Source: Rubrobacter_A sp965214435 (GTDB taxonomy: Bacteria > Actinomycetota > Rubrobacteria > Rubrobacterales > Rubrobacteraceae). From it: a stretch of DNA of 64,000 nucleotides. The position numbers and the translations under genes were made by a program. How positions within the stretch are numbered: the first letter of the stretch is position 1; every line of letters begins with the position of its first letter. Location of the stretch: NCBI GenBank assembly GCA_965214435.1, contig OZ243960.1, forward strand, positions 1-64,000. Direction: 5' to 3'. Shown in pieces: positions 1-7,214 of the stretch. The notes beneath the pieces were generated by a model that made no database searches, was not told the DNA's origin, and saw nothing but the letters and a program-made list of their open reading frames with translations.

Positions 1-152
1 ACTTCAGCACCGTACGCCGCCGGAGACGATGAATTTTTGATGTTTGGCATTCAAAGCGTAGTGCGGAGCTTACAGAAGGCGTCGCCGCAGAACAAGGTGT
101 CTCATGGAGGATACAATAGCGGCGTAATGGTCGGAGACGCTACAATAAACCC

Positions 153-680
153 TTGAGATACCGGCGGCTCATACTGGTCGTGGTTCTGGTTCTGGTCGCG
201 GCGGTCGGGTGGCGGACCCAGGGCTCTCCAGAGACCGGTACGGGCACCCTGACGCTACCCCAGCCAGCTCCGAACGCGGGCGAAGCAGCGCCGAACTTTA
301 CCACGGAGTCTCTCGATAGCGGGGAGTTCCGACTCTTAGACGAGGGCACCTACGTGCTGACCTTCTGGAGCCGGCTCAACCGAGGTTCGGCCCGCTCTCA
401 CGACGAGCTTGCCGACCTAGCAAAAGCCTACCCGGATAAAGAAGCAACCTTTGTGGCGGTATACGTTAGCAACGTGACCAGGGCCGACCGTGAAGGCGCC
501 CCATACACGGTGGTCCAGGACTCTACCGGAAATCTAACCTCGCTCTACAACGTGAACCGGGTCCCGAGGACGTTCCTTATCCACGACGGACGCATAGTGT
601 TGGTACAAAACGGCTTCTACAAAGAAAACGCGCAGAAACTCCGGGAGGCGTTGCAAGAAATAATCTCCGAGAAAACCTGA
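153..680 (+). CDS. Membrane-anchored thioredoxin/TlpA-like protein lacking cysteines
   Basis: A 175-residue protein read from a TTG start. Residues 4-19 form one hydrophobic helix, either a membrane anchor or an uncleaved signal, so the rest should lie outside the membrane. The body resembles the redoxin/TlpA fold: APNF near residue 47, the strand YVLTFWS, and a VPRTFLI segment that supplies the usual cis-proline loop followed by a DGRIV strand. Where TlpA proteins carry WCxxC, this one reads FWSRLNRGSARS, and the whole protein has no cysteine. It therefore cannot do thiol-disulfide exchange and is more likely a binding or structural relative (inference). A small membrane-protein gene follows 67 bases downstream. 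The start is uncertain because no strong ribosome site is visible; TACAAT-like boxes lie just upstream. Confidence 0.6.
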   Translation: MRYRRLILVVVLVLVAAVGWRTQGSPETGTGTLTLPQPAPNAGEAAPNFTTESLDSGEFRLLDEGTYVLTFWSRLNRGSARSHDELADLAKAYPDKEATFVAVYVSNVTRADREGAPYTVVQDSTGNLTSLYNVNRVPRTFLIHDGRIVLVQNGFYKENAQKLREALQEIISEKT

Positions 681-747
681 TGCCGGCACAGAAACTTTTC
701 TACAAACCACCTGTAAACTTCCACGGAACCTACCACAGAAAGAAGTT

Positions 748-846
748 ATGAGACGCGAAAATTTGGTACAGCTTTTAGGTGTAGCGGTCACTCTGGGCAC
801 TATTCTGGTGACCATATTCGGCCTGATCTTCGTTTTCACCCACTAA
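748..846 (+). CDS. Small single-span membrane protein (32 aa)
   Basis: A 32-residue reading frame with an ATG preceded by a purine-rich stretch (AAAGAAG) at suitable spacing. After a charged start (MRREN) almost all residues are hydrophobic and would form one transmembrane helix ending in FTH. It lies just after the thioredoxin-like gene on the same strand and may be co-transcribed with it. It matches no family I recognise. The support is the ribosome site, the membrane-protein composition and the lack of any other gene in the gap. Confidence 0.45.
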   Translation: MRRENLVQLLGVAVTLGTILVTIFGLIFVFTH

Positions 847-870
847 GGCTCTCCACAAGTAGACCGCAAC

Positions 871-1725
871 TTACGGCCGGGCTCCGGCGGAAGCTAATTC
901 CTGCCGGGTCCGGTGGGCTGCCGCCCGGGCCGCAGTCCGGTAGTCGTCTTCCGGTCCTTTTTCGTGGGCGTACAGGATACTCCGGCTGCTATTGACGAGC
1001 ACCCCGCTCCCGTGGCTGTCGAGTAGTGCCCGGACTCCGGACGCCGTGCCACCCTGAGCCCCGTAGCCCGGAACGAGGAACAGGTGATCCGGCAGTATAC
1101 CGCGGACCCGAGCCCCGACCTCCGGGCGCGTCGCCCCGACAACCGCTCCGGTGTCCGGGTAGCCATCCGGACTCCCGGTTTCCCCGAGACGCGCCACGAG
1201 TCCGGCCGACACTTCCAGAAGCGGTGGCTCCCCGTGCGCCTGCAGCGTCCCGGCCGAAGGGTTTGAGGTCGCCACCAGAACGAACGCGCCCCCGCCCTGA
1301 CCCAGACGCCGCACCTCCTCCAGGAACGGTGTGACGGCGTCCGCGCCCATGTACGGGTTAACGGTTACGCACGTAGCGCCGTAGACCCTGAGGTGGGCTT
1401 CGGCGTAGGCGGCTGCGACGGGCCCGATGTCGCCCCGCTTTACGTCGGCTATAACCGGCAGGTCCAGCGCCGCGGCCTCCCGGATAATTTCCGCGTAAAT
1501 TTCCATGCCGGCTGGACCCAGGCGCTCAAAGTAGGCGGATTGAAGTTTTACGGCGGCGACTTCAGGCTCGACGGCTTCGAGGATACCGAGGCAGAACCTG
1601 CGGACCGCCCCGGCTGCGGGGAGTCCGGTCTCATAAAGCTCCGGCGGCAGGCGGTCCGGGTCCGGGTCGAGCCCGGCTACCGCCACGCTGGCGCGCCGGC
1701 GGGCGGAGCGGAGCAGGGCCTCCAC
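871..1725 (-). CDS. pyrF: Orotidine 5'-phosphate decarboxylase
   Basis: This enzyme decarboxylates OMP to UMP, the last step of de novo pyrimidine synthesis in the cytoplasm. The 284-residue length fits the longer OMP decarboxylase subfamily. The N-terminal strand VAVAGLDPD, the VKLQSAYFE strand and the catalytic loop DVKRGDIG (Asp-Lys-Asp array) are all visible, and a phosphate-binding segment VPGYGAQGG lies near residue 218. It is the last gene of a minus-strand group that also contains pyrE and the HU gene. The HU gene between the two pyr genes has its own promoter, so pyrF may be transcribed partly from that promoter. Confidence 0.93.
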   Translation of the reverse strand: MEALLRSARRRASVAVAGLDPDPDRLPPELYETGLPAAGAVRRFCLGILEAVEPEVAAVKLQSAYFERLGPAGMEIYAEIIREAAALDLPVIADVKRGDIGPVAAAYAEAHLRVYGATCVTVNPYMGADAVTPFLEEVRRLGQGGGAFVLVATSNPSAGTLQAHGEPPLLEVSAGLVARLGETGSPDGYPDTGAVVGATRPEVGARVRGILPDHLFLVPGYGAQGGTASGVRALLDSHGSGVLVNSSRSILYAHEKGPEDDYRTAARAAAHRTRQELASAGARP

Positions 1726-1743
1726 CAGGCAGCGGTTACCCGG

Positions 1744-2016
1744 CTACTTGATCGCGTCTTTAAGGGCGTTGCCGGCGGTAAACTTCGGGACCTTTGAAGC
1801 GGGGATGTTGATCTTGTTCTTTGTCTGCGGGTTGATACCCTCCCGGGCCTCGCGCCTCTGAACGTAGAACTTGCCGAAGCCGGTGATCTGAACGCTGTCG
1901 TCGCCCTTGAGCGCCTGGGTCACCACTTCCGTGAACGCGTCGAAGAACCTCTGAGCCTCGCTCTTCGGTGCCCCGGTCTCATCCGCTATCTTCTGGATAA
2001 CCTCGGTCTTATTCAA
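1744..2016 (-). CDS. hup: DNA-binding protein HU
   Basis: A 90-residue HU/IHF-family nucleoid protein. It begins NKTEVIQKIADETG, carries the conserved FGKF turn followed by the DNA-binding arm (EGINPQTKNKINIPAS), and ends with the C-terminal helix FTAGNALKDAIK. I place the start at a TTG at position 2016 because an AGGAGGT ribosome site lies eight bases upstream and the protein then begins where HU proteins normally do; a longer frame would add 15 unrelated residues. Unlike many actinobacterial HU proteins it has no lysine-rich C-terminal tail. A good sigma-70-type promoter lies about 55 bases upstream. HU would compact DNA and assist recombination and repair. Confidence 0.93.
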   Translation of the reverse strand: MNKTEVIQKIADETGAPKSEAQRFFDAFTEVVTQALKGDDSVQITGFGKFYVQRREAREGINPQTKNKINIPASKVPKFTAGNALKDAIK

Positions 2017-2070
2017 TGCTCTCGACCTCCTGTCTCTTCCACGAACAACCTCCCCGATCACGTTCGGAAG

Positions 2071-2099
2071 ACTATAGCAGAGGCATTTTGCGGCCTCAA
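2071..2099 (-). promoter_or_regulatory. Promoter for the HU gene
   Basis: On the minus strand TTGAGG (2094-2099) and TATAGT (2071-2076) are separated by exactly 17 bases, a near-consensus principal-sigma promoter. Transcription would begin near 2064 and give a leader of about 48 bases before the TTG start of HU. The promoter sits in the gap between the pyrE stop and HU, so HU can be expressed independently of pyrE. Confidence 0.6.
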
Positions 2100-2102
2100 T
2101 TT

Positions 2103-2627
2103 CTAGCCCTGCTGGTCCAGACCTAAATCTTTCATCTTCAGCAGGCTGTCGAAAGGTATGCCACCGAGGCCGTCTCCTGGCGACGCCTCCCGGCGGTCGA
2201 GCACCGCGAGTATCCGGCGGACGTCGGCCCCGGCTTCCCGCAGGCCCCGCGCGGCTTGCGTGACCTGAGCCCCGGTGGTAACGACGTCTTCCACGAGCAC
2301 GACCCGCTCGCCGTCCCGCAGCCCACCCTCTATTGCGCGCCCGGTCCCGTACTCTTTCGCGGCCTTGCGGACTATGACGTACGGCAGGCCGGTCTCTAGC
2401 GCCAGGGCAACCACCAGTGGAACCGCGCCAAGCTCCACGCCCGCGAGCCGGTCCACACCTTCCGGCAACCGGCCGGAGAGCCCGGCGGCGATGTCCCGGA
2501 GCAGGCCCGGCTCGGTCGAGAACCGGTACTTGTCCACGTAGAACCGGCTCCGCGCCCCGCTAGAGAGCACGAAGTCACCCTCTAGCAACGCCGCCTCCCG
2601 CACCCGCCGGGCCAGGTCGTTAGTCAA
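2103..2627 (-). CDS. pyrE: Orotate phosphoribosyltransferase
   Basis: This enzyme transfers phosphoribose from PRPP to orotate, giving OMP for PyrF. The 174-residue protein carries the PRPP-binding signature VVLVEDVVTTGAQ (about residues 108-120), a conserved lysine-rich loop (VRKAAKEYGTG) and the N-terminal LSSGARSRFYVD segment typical of PyrE. The start is TTG at 2627, three bases after the stop of the upstream coiled-coil gene, so the two are probably translationally linked. pyrE, HU and pyrF form a minus-strand cluster, giving the last two steps of UMP synthesis. Confidence 0.93.
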   Translation of the reverse strand: MTNDLARRVREAALLEGDFVLSSGARSRFYVDKYRFSTEPGLLRDIAAGLSGRLPEGVDRLAGVELGAVPLVVALALETGLPYVIVRKAAKEYGTGRAIEGGLRDGERVVLVEDVVTTGAQVTQAARGLREAGADVRRILAVLDRREASPGDGLGGIPFDSLLKMKDLGLDQQG

Positions 2628-2630
2628 CCT

Positions 2631-2945
2631 CTAAGCCCGCTCCGGGCTGCCGGAGTCTCCGCGTTCGAGGTCTTCTAGCGCGGCGTCGAAAGGCCCGAAA
2701 TCCGTCCGCTCCAAAAGGTCCCCAAGGTTTTCGGAGCCCTCTCTGGCGGACGACAAGCTGGCCTCCAGACCCGTGTTGATCTCCTCCAGCAGCCCGACCG
2801 CACGGCCGAGTATCCGGGCGAGGTCGCCGTCCGGGGCTTGGTGGAGAGCGTTAACGAGACCTTCAAGTTCCGAGACCCGCTCCTCCAGATCCTCGGGCGC
2901 GGCGAGTTGATCTTCTCTCTCCTCCATAAGCTCCGGACTATACAT
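2631..2945 (-). CDS. Small acidic coiled-coil protein of unknown function
   Basis: A 104-residue, glutamate- and leucine-rich protein with heptad-like spacing (LEERVSELEGLVNAL, LLEEINTGLEASL), probably a coiled coil. I chose the ATG at 2945, which overlaps the last eight bases of the upstream membrane-protein gene. A second in-frame ATG seven codons later (MEEREDQ) has a slightly better ribosome site and is an alternative. The gene sits between a two-helix membrane protein and pyrE in one tight unit. No family is recognised; a scaffold or regulatory partner of the membrane protein is a guess. Confidence 0.6.
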   Translation of the reverse strand: MYSPELMEEREDQLAAPEDLEERVSELEGLVNALHQAPDGDLARILGRAVGLLEEINTGLEASLSSAREGSENLGDLLERTDFGPFDAALEDLERGDSGSPERA

Positions 2946-3183
2946 TATCTTTATCCCGGGAGCGGTCTTCCGGCTCCCCGCGACGCCTACTCGCCGTCCG
3001 GCCCAGCAAGATCCCAAGACCCGCGGCGGCCAGGATAAGGACGAGGAACGGCAACCCGGCCCACACCAGGATGCCGTACCCGGCTCGCAGCAGCAGGAAA
3101 GAGGCGAGCCCGGCGACCCCGACCCCGAGCGGGACGACCGCGACCAGTACGATTAGGAGCGTCAGGGGCGGAGTCCGGCCCAT
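2938..3183 (-). CDS. Small two-helix membrane protein
   Basis: An 81-residue protein with two long hydrophobic segments (about residues 6-30 and 36-60) separated by RAGYGILVWAG, followed by a charged tail (GRTASRRRGEPEDRSRDKDNV) likely to be cytoplasmic. It begins with ATG at 3183, only five bases after the stop of the CsoR-like regulator, and its end overlaps the next gene by eight bases. It is therefore part of a murE-regulator-membrane protein-coiled coil-pyrE transcription unit. No function is recognised. Confidence 0.6.
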   Translation of the reverse strand: MGRTPPLTLLIVLVAVVPLGVGVAGLASFLLLRAGYGILVWAGLPFLVLILAAAGLGILLGRTASRRRGEPEDRSRDKDNV

Positions 3184-3188
3184 CCGGT

Positions 3189-3449
3189 CTACTTCACCAC
3201 CCGGTCGATAGCTTTTACGAGGTCGTTTACGGTCTCCTCGGAGACCCCGTCTGCTTCCGCCCGCTCCTCGACGAAATCTTTCAGGAGCACCGTATTGACC
3301 CGCCGGATCGCCGAGAATATGGCGTTGGTCTGCTGGACGACCTCGGCGTAGGAGACGTCCCCCTCATCGACCATTTTCGCAACCCCCCGGACGTGGCCCT
3401 CAACGCTCTTGAGACGCCTCAAGACCTCGCTCTTCGCTTCCTTACGCAA
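3189..3449 (-). CDS. CsoR/RcnR-family (DUF156) regulator without metal-ligand cysteines
   Basis: An 86-residue all-helical protein of the CsoR/RcnR/FrmR family: LRRLKSVEGHVRGVAKMVDEG matches the first helix, and AIFSAIRRVNTVLLKDFVEERA the second and third. Family members repress transcription and release DNA when Cu, Ni/Co or formaldehyde binds a Cys-His-Cys site. Here there is no cysteine at all: the first-site region reads DVSYAEVV and the usual His/Cys segment reads KDFVEERAE. It therefore probably does not sense copper or formaldehyde in the usual way. The TTG start overlaps the stop of murE by eight bases with an AAAAGG ribosome site, so translation is coupled to murE. Confidence 0.75.
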   Translation of the reverse strand: MRKEAKSEVLRRLKSVEGHVRGVAKMVDEGDVSYAEVVQQTNAIFSAIRRVNTVLLKDFVEERAEADGVSEETVNDLVKAIDRVVK

Positions 3450-4989
3450 AACCTTTTGCCTTTCTATCTCCGGGACCGGCCGCGAGTTCCTCCAGAAGTT
3501 CGGTCACCACGCTCGCGTCGTGGAACGGCACGTCTCCGTCCGGCAGGTGCTGGACCGTCTCGTGGCCCTTTCCGGCCACCAGCACCACATCGCCCGGCTC
3601 CGCGCTCTCCAAGGCCCGCCGGATCGCCGCCCGACGGTCCAGGATGATCTCACAACGTTTCGGGCCACCGGCCCCACCGGCGACCTCGCGGGCTATTTCT
3701 CCCGGATCTTCGGTGTAGGCGTCATCCGTGGTGACGATCGCGAGGTCCGAGAGCCGGGCCGCCACCCGGCCCATTATGGGACGCTTGGCCCCGTCCCGCT
3801 CCCCGGCGGCCCCGAAAACGCAGATAACGCGGCCGCGTTCGTGGCTACCACGCTCGCTACGGGAGGTCTCTGCGACCTCGCGGGCTACGTCCAGGGCGGC
3901 CTCCAGCCCGACGTCGGTGTGGGCGTAGTCCACTATAACCTCGAAATCTTCCCGGGCCGCCGTCGCGACCCGCTCAAAGCGGCCCGGAACCTGTGGCATG
4001 TTGCGCACGGCTCTCTGGAGCGTCTCCTCCCCCACCCCCGCCGCGAGCGCGAGCGCCGCGGCCCCCGCCACGTTAGAGACGTTGTACCCGCCGAGCAGTG
4101 GCGTTTCGAGCGCCAGGTCCGCCGCCCCTCTGCGCTCCAGACTAAAGGCTGTCCCCAGGCGCAGGGCCTGCACGTTCTTTATCCGGTAGTCTGCGTCCTC
4201 CGCGACGCCGAAGGTTCTCACGTCCCGAACCTCGCCCGCGAGCCGGCGGCCCCAGGCGTCGTCGGCGTTGGCGATCTTGGGTCCCGAGGCGCGGTAGAAG
4301 AGCTTCCGCTTGGTCTTGTAATACTCCTCCATCGTGCCGTGAAGGTCGAGGTGATCCCTGGACAGGTTTGTAAACATCGCCCCGGCAAAACGGGTCCCGG
4401 ATACCCGGTGGAGGGCGATACCGTGCGAGGAGACCTCCATAACCACCCGCCGGACACCGTCCCGGAGCATCTCGGCCAGCGTACCCTGCACCTCGACCGC
4501 CTCCGGACTCGTGCGGACCGCCGGCCGGTAGATACCGGCGGATATCGTACCTGCCGTACCCATCAACCCGCTCCGCTCCGCTCCGGAGTCTTCGGCAAAT
4601 ATGGCGTGTAGCGCGTAAGAGGTCGTGGTCTTCCCGTTTGTACCGGTAACGCCGTAGACCTCAAACTCTTCCGAAGGATCACCGGACACGGTGCAGGCGA
4701 GCGCCGCGAGCGCGGCCCGGGCATCGGGTACGACGGCGACCGGCGTTCTGGATAGAGTTTCGGTGGAAATGCCGGGGTCCCGCTCAGCCACGATCAGGGC
4801 CGCCCCGCGCCGCAGCGCCTCCGGGACAAACTCCATCCCGTCACGCTTAAAGCCCGGAACCGCCACGAAAGCCGTCCCCGGTCCCACGAGGCGGGAATCG
4901 TAAGCAACCGACGTCACCCCGTCACCCGTCAGGCAGCCCCGGACACTGGTCCCGAGTACTCTCTCCAGCCGCTCGATGTTTAGTCCCAC
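3442..4989 (-). CDS. murE: UDP-N-acetylmuramyl-tripeptide synthetase
   Basis: A cytoplasmic ATP-dependent Mur ligase that adds the third amino acid to UDP-MurNAc-L-Ala-D-Glu. In the 515 residues the P-loop GVTGTNGKTTT lies at 113-123, the carbamylated-lysine region near KTKRKLF (225-231), and the C-terminal ligase domain carries VDYAHTDVGLEAAL and VLVAGKGHE. The specificity loop, DNPR in meso-diaminopimelate enzymes and DNPA-like in several lysine enzymes, reads DDAY at 422-425, so the third amino acid cannot be named safely. The start is GTG at 4989; the overlapping ATG two bases upstream is in another frame and stops at once. It leads the operon that continues into the CsoR-like gene. Confidence 0.92.
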   Translation of the reverse strand: MGLNIERLERVLGTSVRGCLTGDGVTSVAYDSRLVGPGTAFVAVPGFKRDGMEFVPEALRRGAALIVAERDPGISTETLSRTPVAVVPDARAALAALACTVSGDPSEEFEVYGVTGTNGKTTTSYALHAIFAEDSGAERSGLMGTAGTISAGIYRPAVRTSPEAVEVQGTLAEMLRDGVRRVVMEVSSHGIALHRVSGTRFAGAMFTNLSRDHLDLHGTMEEYYKTKRKLFYRASGPKIANADDAWGRRLAGEVRDVRTFGVAEDADYRIKNVQALRLGTAFSLERRGAADLALETPLLGGYNVSNVAGAAALALAAGVGEETLQRAVRNMPQVPGRFERVATAAREDFEVIVDYAHTDVGLEAALDVAREVAETSRSERGSHERGRVICVFGAAGERDGAKRPIMGRVAARLSDLAIVTTDDAYTEDPGEIAREVAGGAGGPKRCEIILDRRAAIRRALESAEPGDVVLVAGKGHETVQHLPDGDVPFHDASVVTELLEELAAGPGDRKAKGFA

Positions 4990-5263
4990 ATCGGGTAGTG
5001 TAACAAGAGTAAAACAGTGCTTCTCTTCCGTCCCGAAGAGGCGAAATGCCTATTTCTATCCAGAAAAAACGTAAATGAGGTCACACAATTCTAAAAGCGT
5101 GTGTTAGTCTACTCGCGTTGTTGAAAGCGGTTTACAGAAATTTAATTTACAGACGTTTCGTAGACTTGCGGTAGGCAAGCCCGGGATATCCGGCGGGGGG
5201 CTGGATAGAGACCGATTACGGGCATGATGTGCCGGTAGAGTCCTCGACCACGAGAGGAGATGG
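4990..5263. promoter_or_regulatory. Divergent control region between murE and the sigma factor gene
   Basis: This 274-base gap separates the divergent murE and sigma factor genes and holds no convincing reading frame. It contains an AT-rich island in an otherwise GC-rich sequence, with two copies of TTTACAGA at 5131-5138 and 5146-5153, and a TTGAAA at 5121-5126 that could act as a -35 element. I cannot fix a complete promoter by eye. The repeats could be a binding site for a regulator (inference). Confidence 0.35.
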
Positions 5264-6373
5264 ATGTCGAGCGAGAGCGCCTTGATCCTGACAGAGCGGA
5301 CGGATGAACTTCTGAACCGCGGACGCAGTCAAGGATTTGTCAGTACCGAGGAGGTGGCCGAGCTCCTTCAGGACGGTGAGTTATCCGCCGCCGAGGTAGA
5401 GGAGTTCTACGCCACCCTCGAAGAAGAGGAGATCAACGTCGTCGACGCCGAGTCGGCGGATGTCGGGACGGTCACCACCGTCGCCGCGACGATTCCCGCC
5501 CCGCAGCTACCGGAAGTGCCCGCGCTTCAGCTAGCCCACGCCGTGGCTACCGGAGATTCGATCAGGATGTACCTCGCGGAGATCGGGCGTGTCAGGTTAC
5601 TAACGCACGCCGATGAGATCCGGCTCGCCAAAGGCATCGCCCGCGGCTGCAAGCGCTCCAAAGACCGCCTCGTGGAGGCGAACCTCCGGCTCGTGGTCTC
5701 TATCGCCAAAAAGTACCGCAACCGCGGCGTCTCGTTCCTGGACCTCATTCAGGAGGGTAACCTGGGGCTTATCCGGGCCGCCGAGAAGTTCGACCACACA
5801 AAGGGCTACAAGTTCTCGACCTACGCCACGTGGTGGATACGTCAGGCCATAACCCGCGCGATCGCGGACAAGGGCCGGACCATCCGCATCCCGGTGCACA
5901 TGGTGGAGAAGGTCAACAAGTTCCACCGCACCCACCGCCGGATGACCCAGACCCTCGGACGCGAGCCCATCGACGAGGAAATCGCCCGGGAGCTTGAGAT
6001 CACCGTCGAGGAGATACTGCGCTTGCAGGAGATCAGCCAGCGCGCGATCAGCCTCGAAACCCCGGTCGGTGAGGAGGATTCCTCCCACCTCGGGGATTTC
6101 CTGGAAGACGCCTCGTCGGTTACCCCGACAGATGCCGTCTCGGAGTCCCTGCTAAAGTCTCACCTGCGCGAGGCGCTAAACGAGCTTCCAGAGCGGGAAC
6201 GCCAGATCATCGAGCTCAGGTTTGGGATGAAAGATGATAGGCCTCGCACCCTTGAGGAAGTCGGCCGCGAGTTCGACATCACCCGCGAGCGGGTACGCCA
6301 GATCCAGATGAAGACCCTGAACCTCCTCCGCGAGCAGCGGCGCACCCAGAACCTGCGCGAGTACCTCAAGTAG
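5264..6373 (+). CDS. rpoD: Principal RNA polymerase sigma factor (sigma-70/RpoD family)
   Basis: A 369-residue primary sigma factor. Residues 1-75 are an acidic region 1.1-like domain (FVSTEEVAELLQDGELS). Region 1.2 is DSIRMYLAEIGRVRLLT, region 2 contains RLVEANLRLVVSIAKKY and the -10 recognition helix with TYATWWIRQAITRAI, region 3 is GRTIRIPVHMVEKVNKF, and region 4.2 is TLEEVGREFDITRERVRQI, ending NLREYLK. The ATG has a GAGGAGA ribosome site at -8. It should direct transcription of most genes; the TTGACA/TATAAT-like promoters in this window fit its expected specificity. The stop codon overlaps the start of the phosphatase gene by one base. Confidence 0.95.
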   Translation: MSSESALILTERTDELLNRGRSQGFVSTEEVAELLQDGELSAAEVEEFYATLEEEEINVVDAESADVGTVTTVAATIPAPQLPEVPALQLAHAVATGDSIRMYLAEIGRVRLLTHADEIRLAKGIARGCKRSKDRLVEANLRLVVSIAKKYRNRGVSFLDLIQEGNLGLIRAAEKFDHTKGYKFSTYATWWIRQAITRAIADKGRTIRIPVHMVEKVNKFHRTHRRMTQTLGREPIDEEIARELEITVEEILRLQEISQRAISLETPVGEEDSSHLGDFLEDASSVTPTDAVSESLLKSHLREALNELPERERQIIELRFGMKDDRPRTLEEVGREFDITRERVRQIQMKTLNLLREQRRTQNLREYLK

Positions 6374-7212
6374 TGGCGGATACCCCGAGGGGTAACCAGG
6401 AGCCCACCTCCGAGGAACTACACCGCTTTGTCTGCGACCTGGCGCTTCAAGCGGGAGAGCTACAACTCTCCCGCTACGAGCGTCCGGGAGAAATTCAGGA
6501 GAAAGCACCGAAAGACCTGGTTACTGAGGTAGACTTTCTTTGTGAGGAACTACTCATCTCGCGGATACAAGAACGCTACCCAGACGATAACATCCTCTCC
6601 GAAGAGCGGGGCGGCGAAACATCCTCCTCCGGCCGTAGCTGGCTGCTCGACCCGCTAGACGGGACGGCGAACTTCTCCCGGGCGAACCCGATGTTCTGCT
6701 GCTGCGTCTCGGTGGCCGAGAACGACCGCATCACCCACGCCGCCGTTGCCGCCCCCCGCCTCGGTGACCTCTACCACGCCCGTCTCGGAGGCGGAGCTTA
6801 CCGGGATTCGGGCGGTCAAAGCCAGAGGCTAACCGTAAGCGCCACGGAGCAACTGGAGTACGCTTTTACCGGGGCTGACGTGGGGTTTATAAGACAGGGC
6901 AACAAGCCCGAGAGCGCCGGTCTGCTGGAAGTTTTCGCCCGTAGCTGGCAACTCCGCGCTCTGGGCAGCGCCGGTATACGCGGGGCCTGGCTCGCCGCCG
7001 GTTACATCGACGTCTCGGTCGGCACCCGCAATACGGCTTGGGACTACGCGCCTACGGCCCTACTGGTCTCCGAGGCCGGAGGCACCGTTACCGACCTCTC
7101 CGGAGAGACCTGGAGCTACGAATCCAGCGGCATGATAGCCAGCAACGGCCTCGTGCACGACGAGGTACTCCAGACTCTGGTCAAGACCCTGGACGAGAAC
7201 CGCCCTACCTGA
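6373..7212 (+). CDS. Inositol monophosphatase family protein
   Basis: A 279-residue Mg-dependent, lithium-sensitive phosphatase of the inositol monophosphatase fold. The metal-binding motif LLDPLDGTANFSR (about residues 91-103), the upstream glutamate in ILSEERGG and the C-terminal WDYAPTALLVSEAGG are all visible. Substrates in this family include inositol-1-phosphate, fructose-1,6-bisphosphate and PAP, and the sequence alone does not decide between them. The GTG start shares one base with the sigma factor stop (TAGTG), so translation is coupled. In an organism making inositol-based or other phosphorylated compatible solutes an inositol phosphatase would fit, but this is inference. Confidence 0.85.
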   Translation: MADTPRGNQEPTSEELHRFVCDLALQAGELQLSRYERPGEIQEKAPKDLVTEVDFLCEELLISRIQERYPDDNILSEERGGETSSSGRSWLLDPLDGTANFSRANPMFCCCVSVAENDRITHAAVAAPRLGDLYHARLGGGAYRDSGGQSQRLTVSATEQLEYAFTGADVGFIRQGNKPESAGLLEVFARSWQLRALGSAGIRGAWLAAGYIDVSVGTRNTAWDYAPTALLVSEAGGTVTDLSGETWSYESSGMIASNGLVHDEVLQTLVKTLDENRPT

Positions 7213-7214
7213 CG

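Noticed and set aside
1..152. Possible end of a preceding gene at the left edge
   Set aside because: No frame with coding character or stop arrangement was convincing; only TACAAT-like promoter boxes can be seen.
3409..4611. A 400-codon open frame on the plus strand opposite murE
   Set aside because: It is a mirror of the murE gene: its sequence is rich in Arg, Gly, Pro and His with no family signature, whereas the minus strand carries all MurE motifs. High GC makes long antisense frames common.
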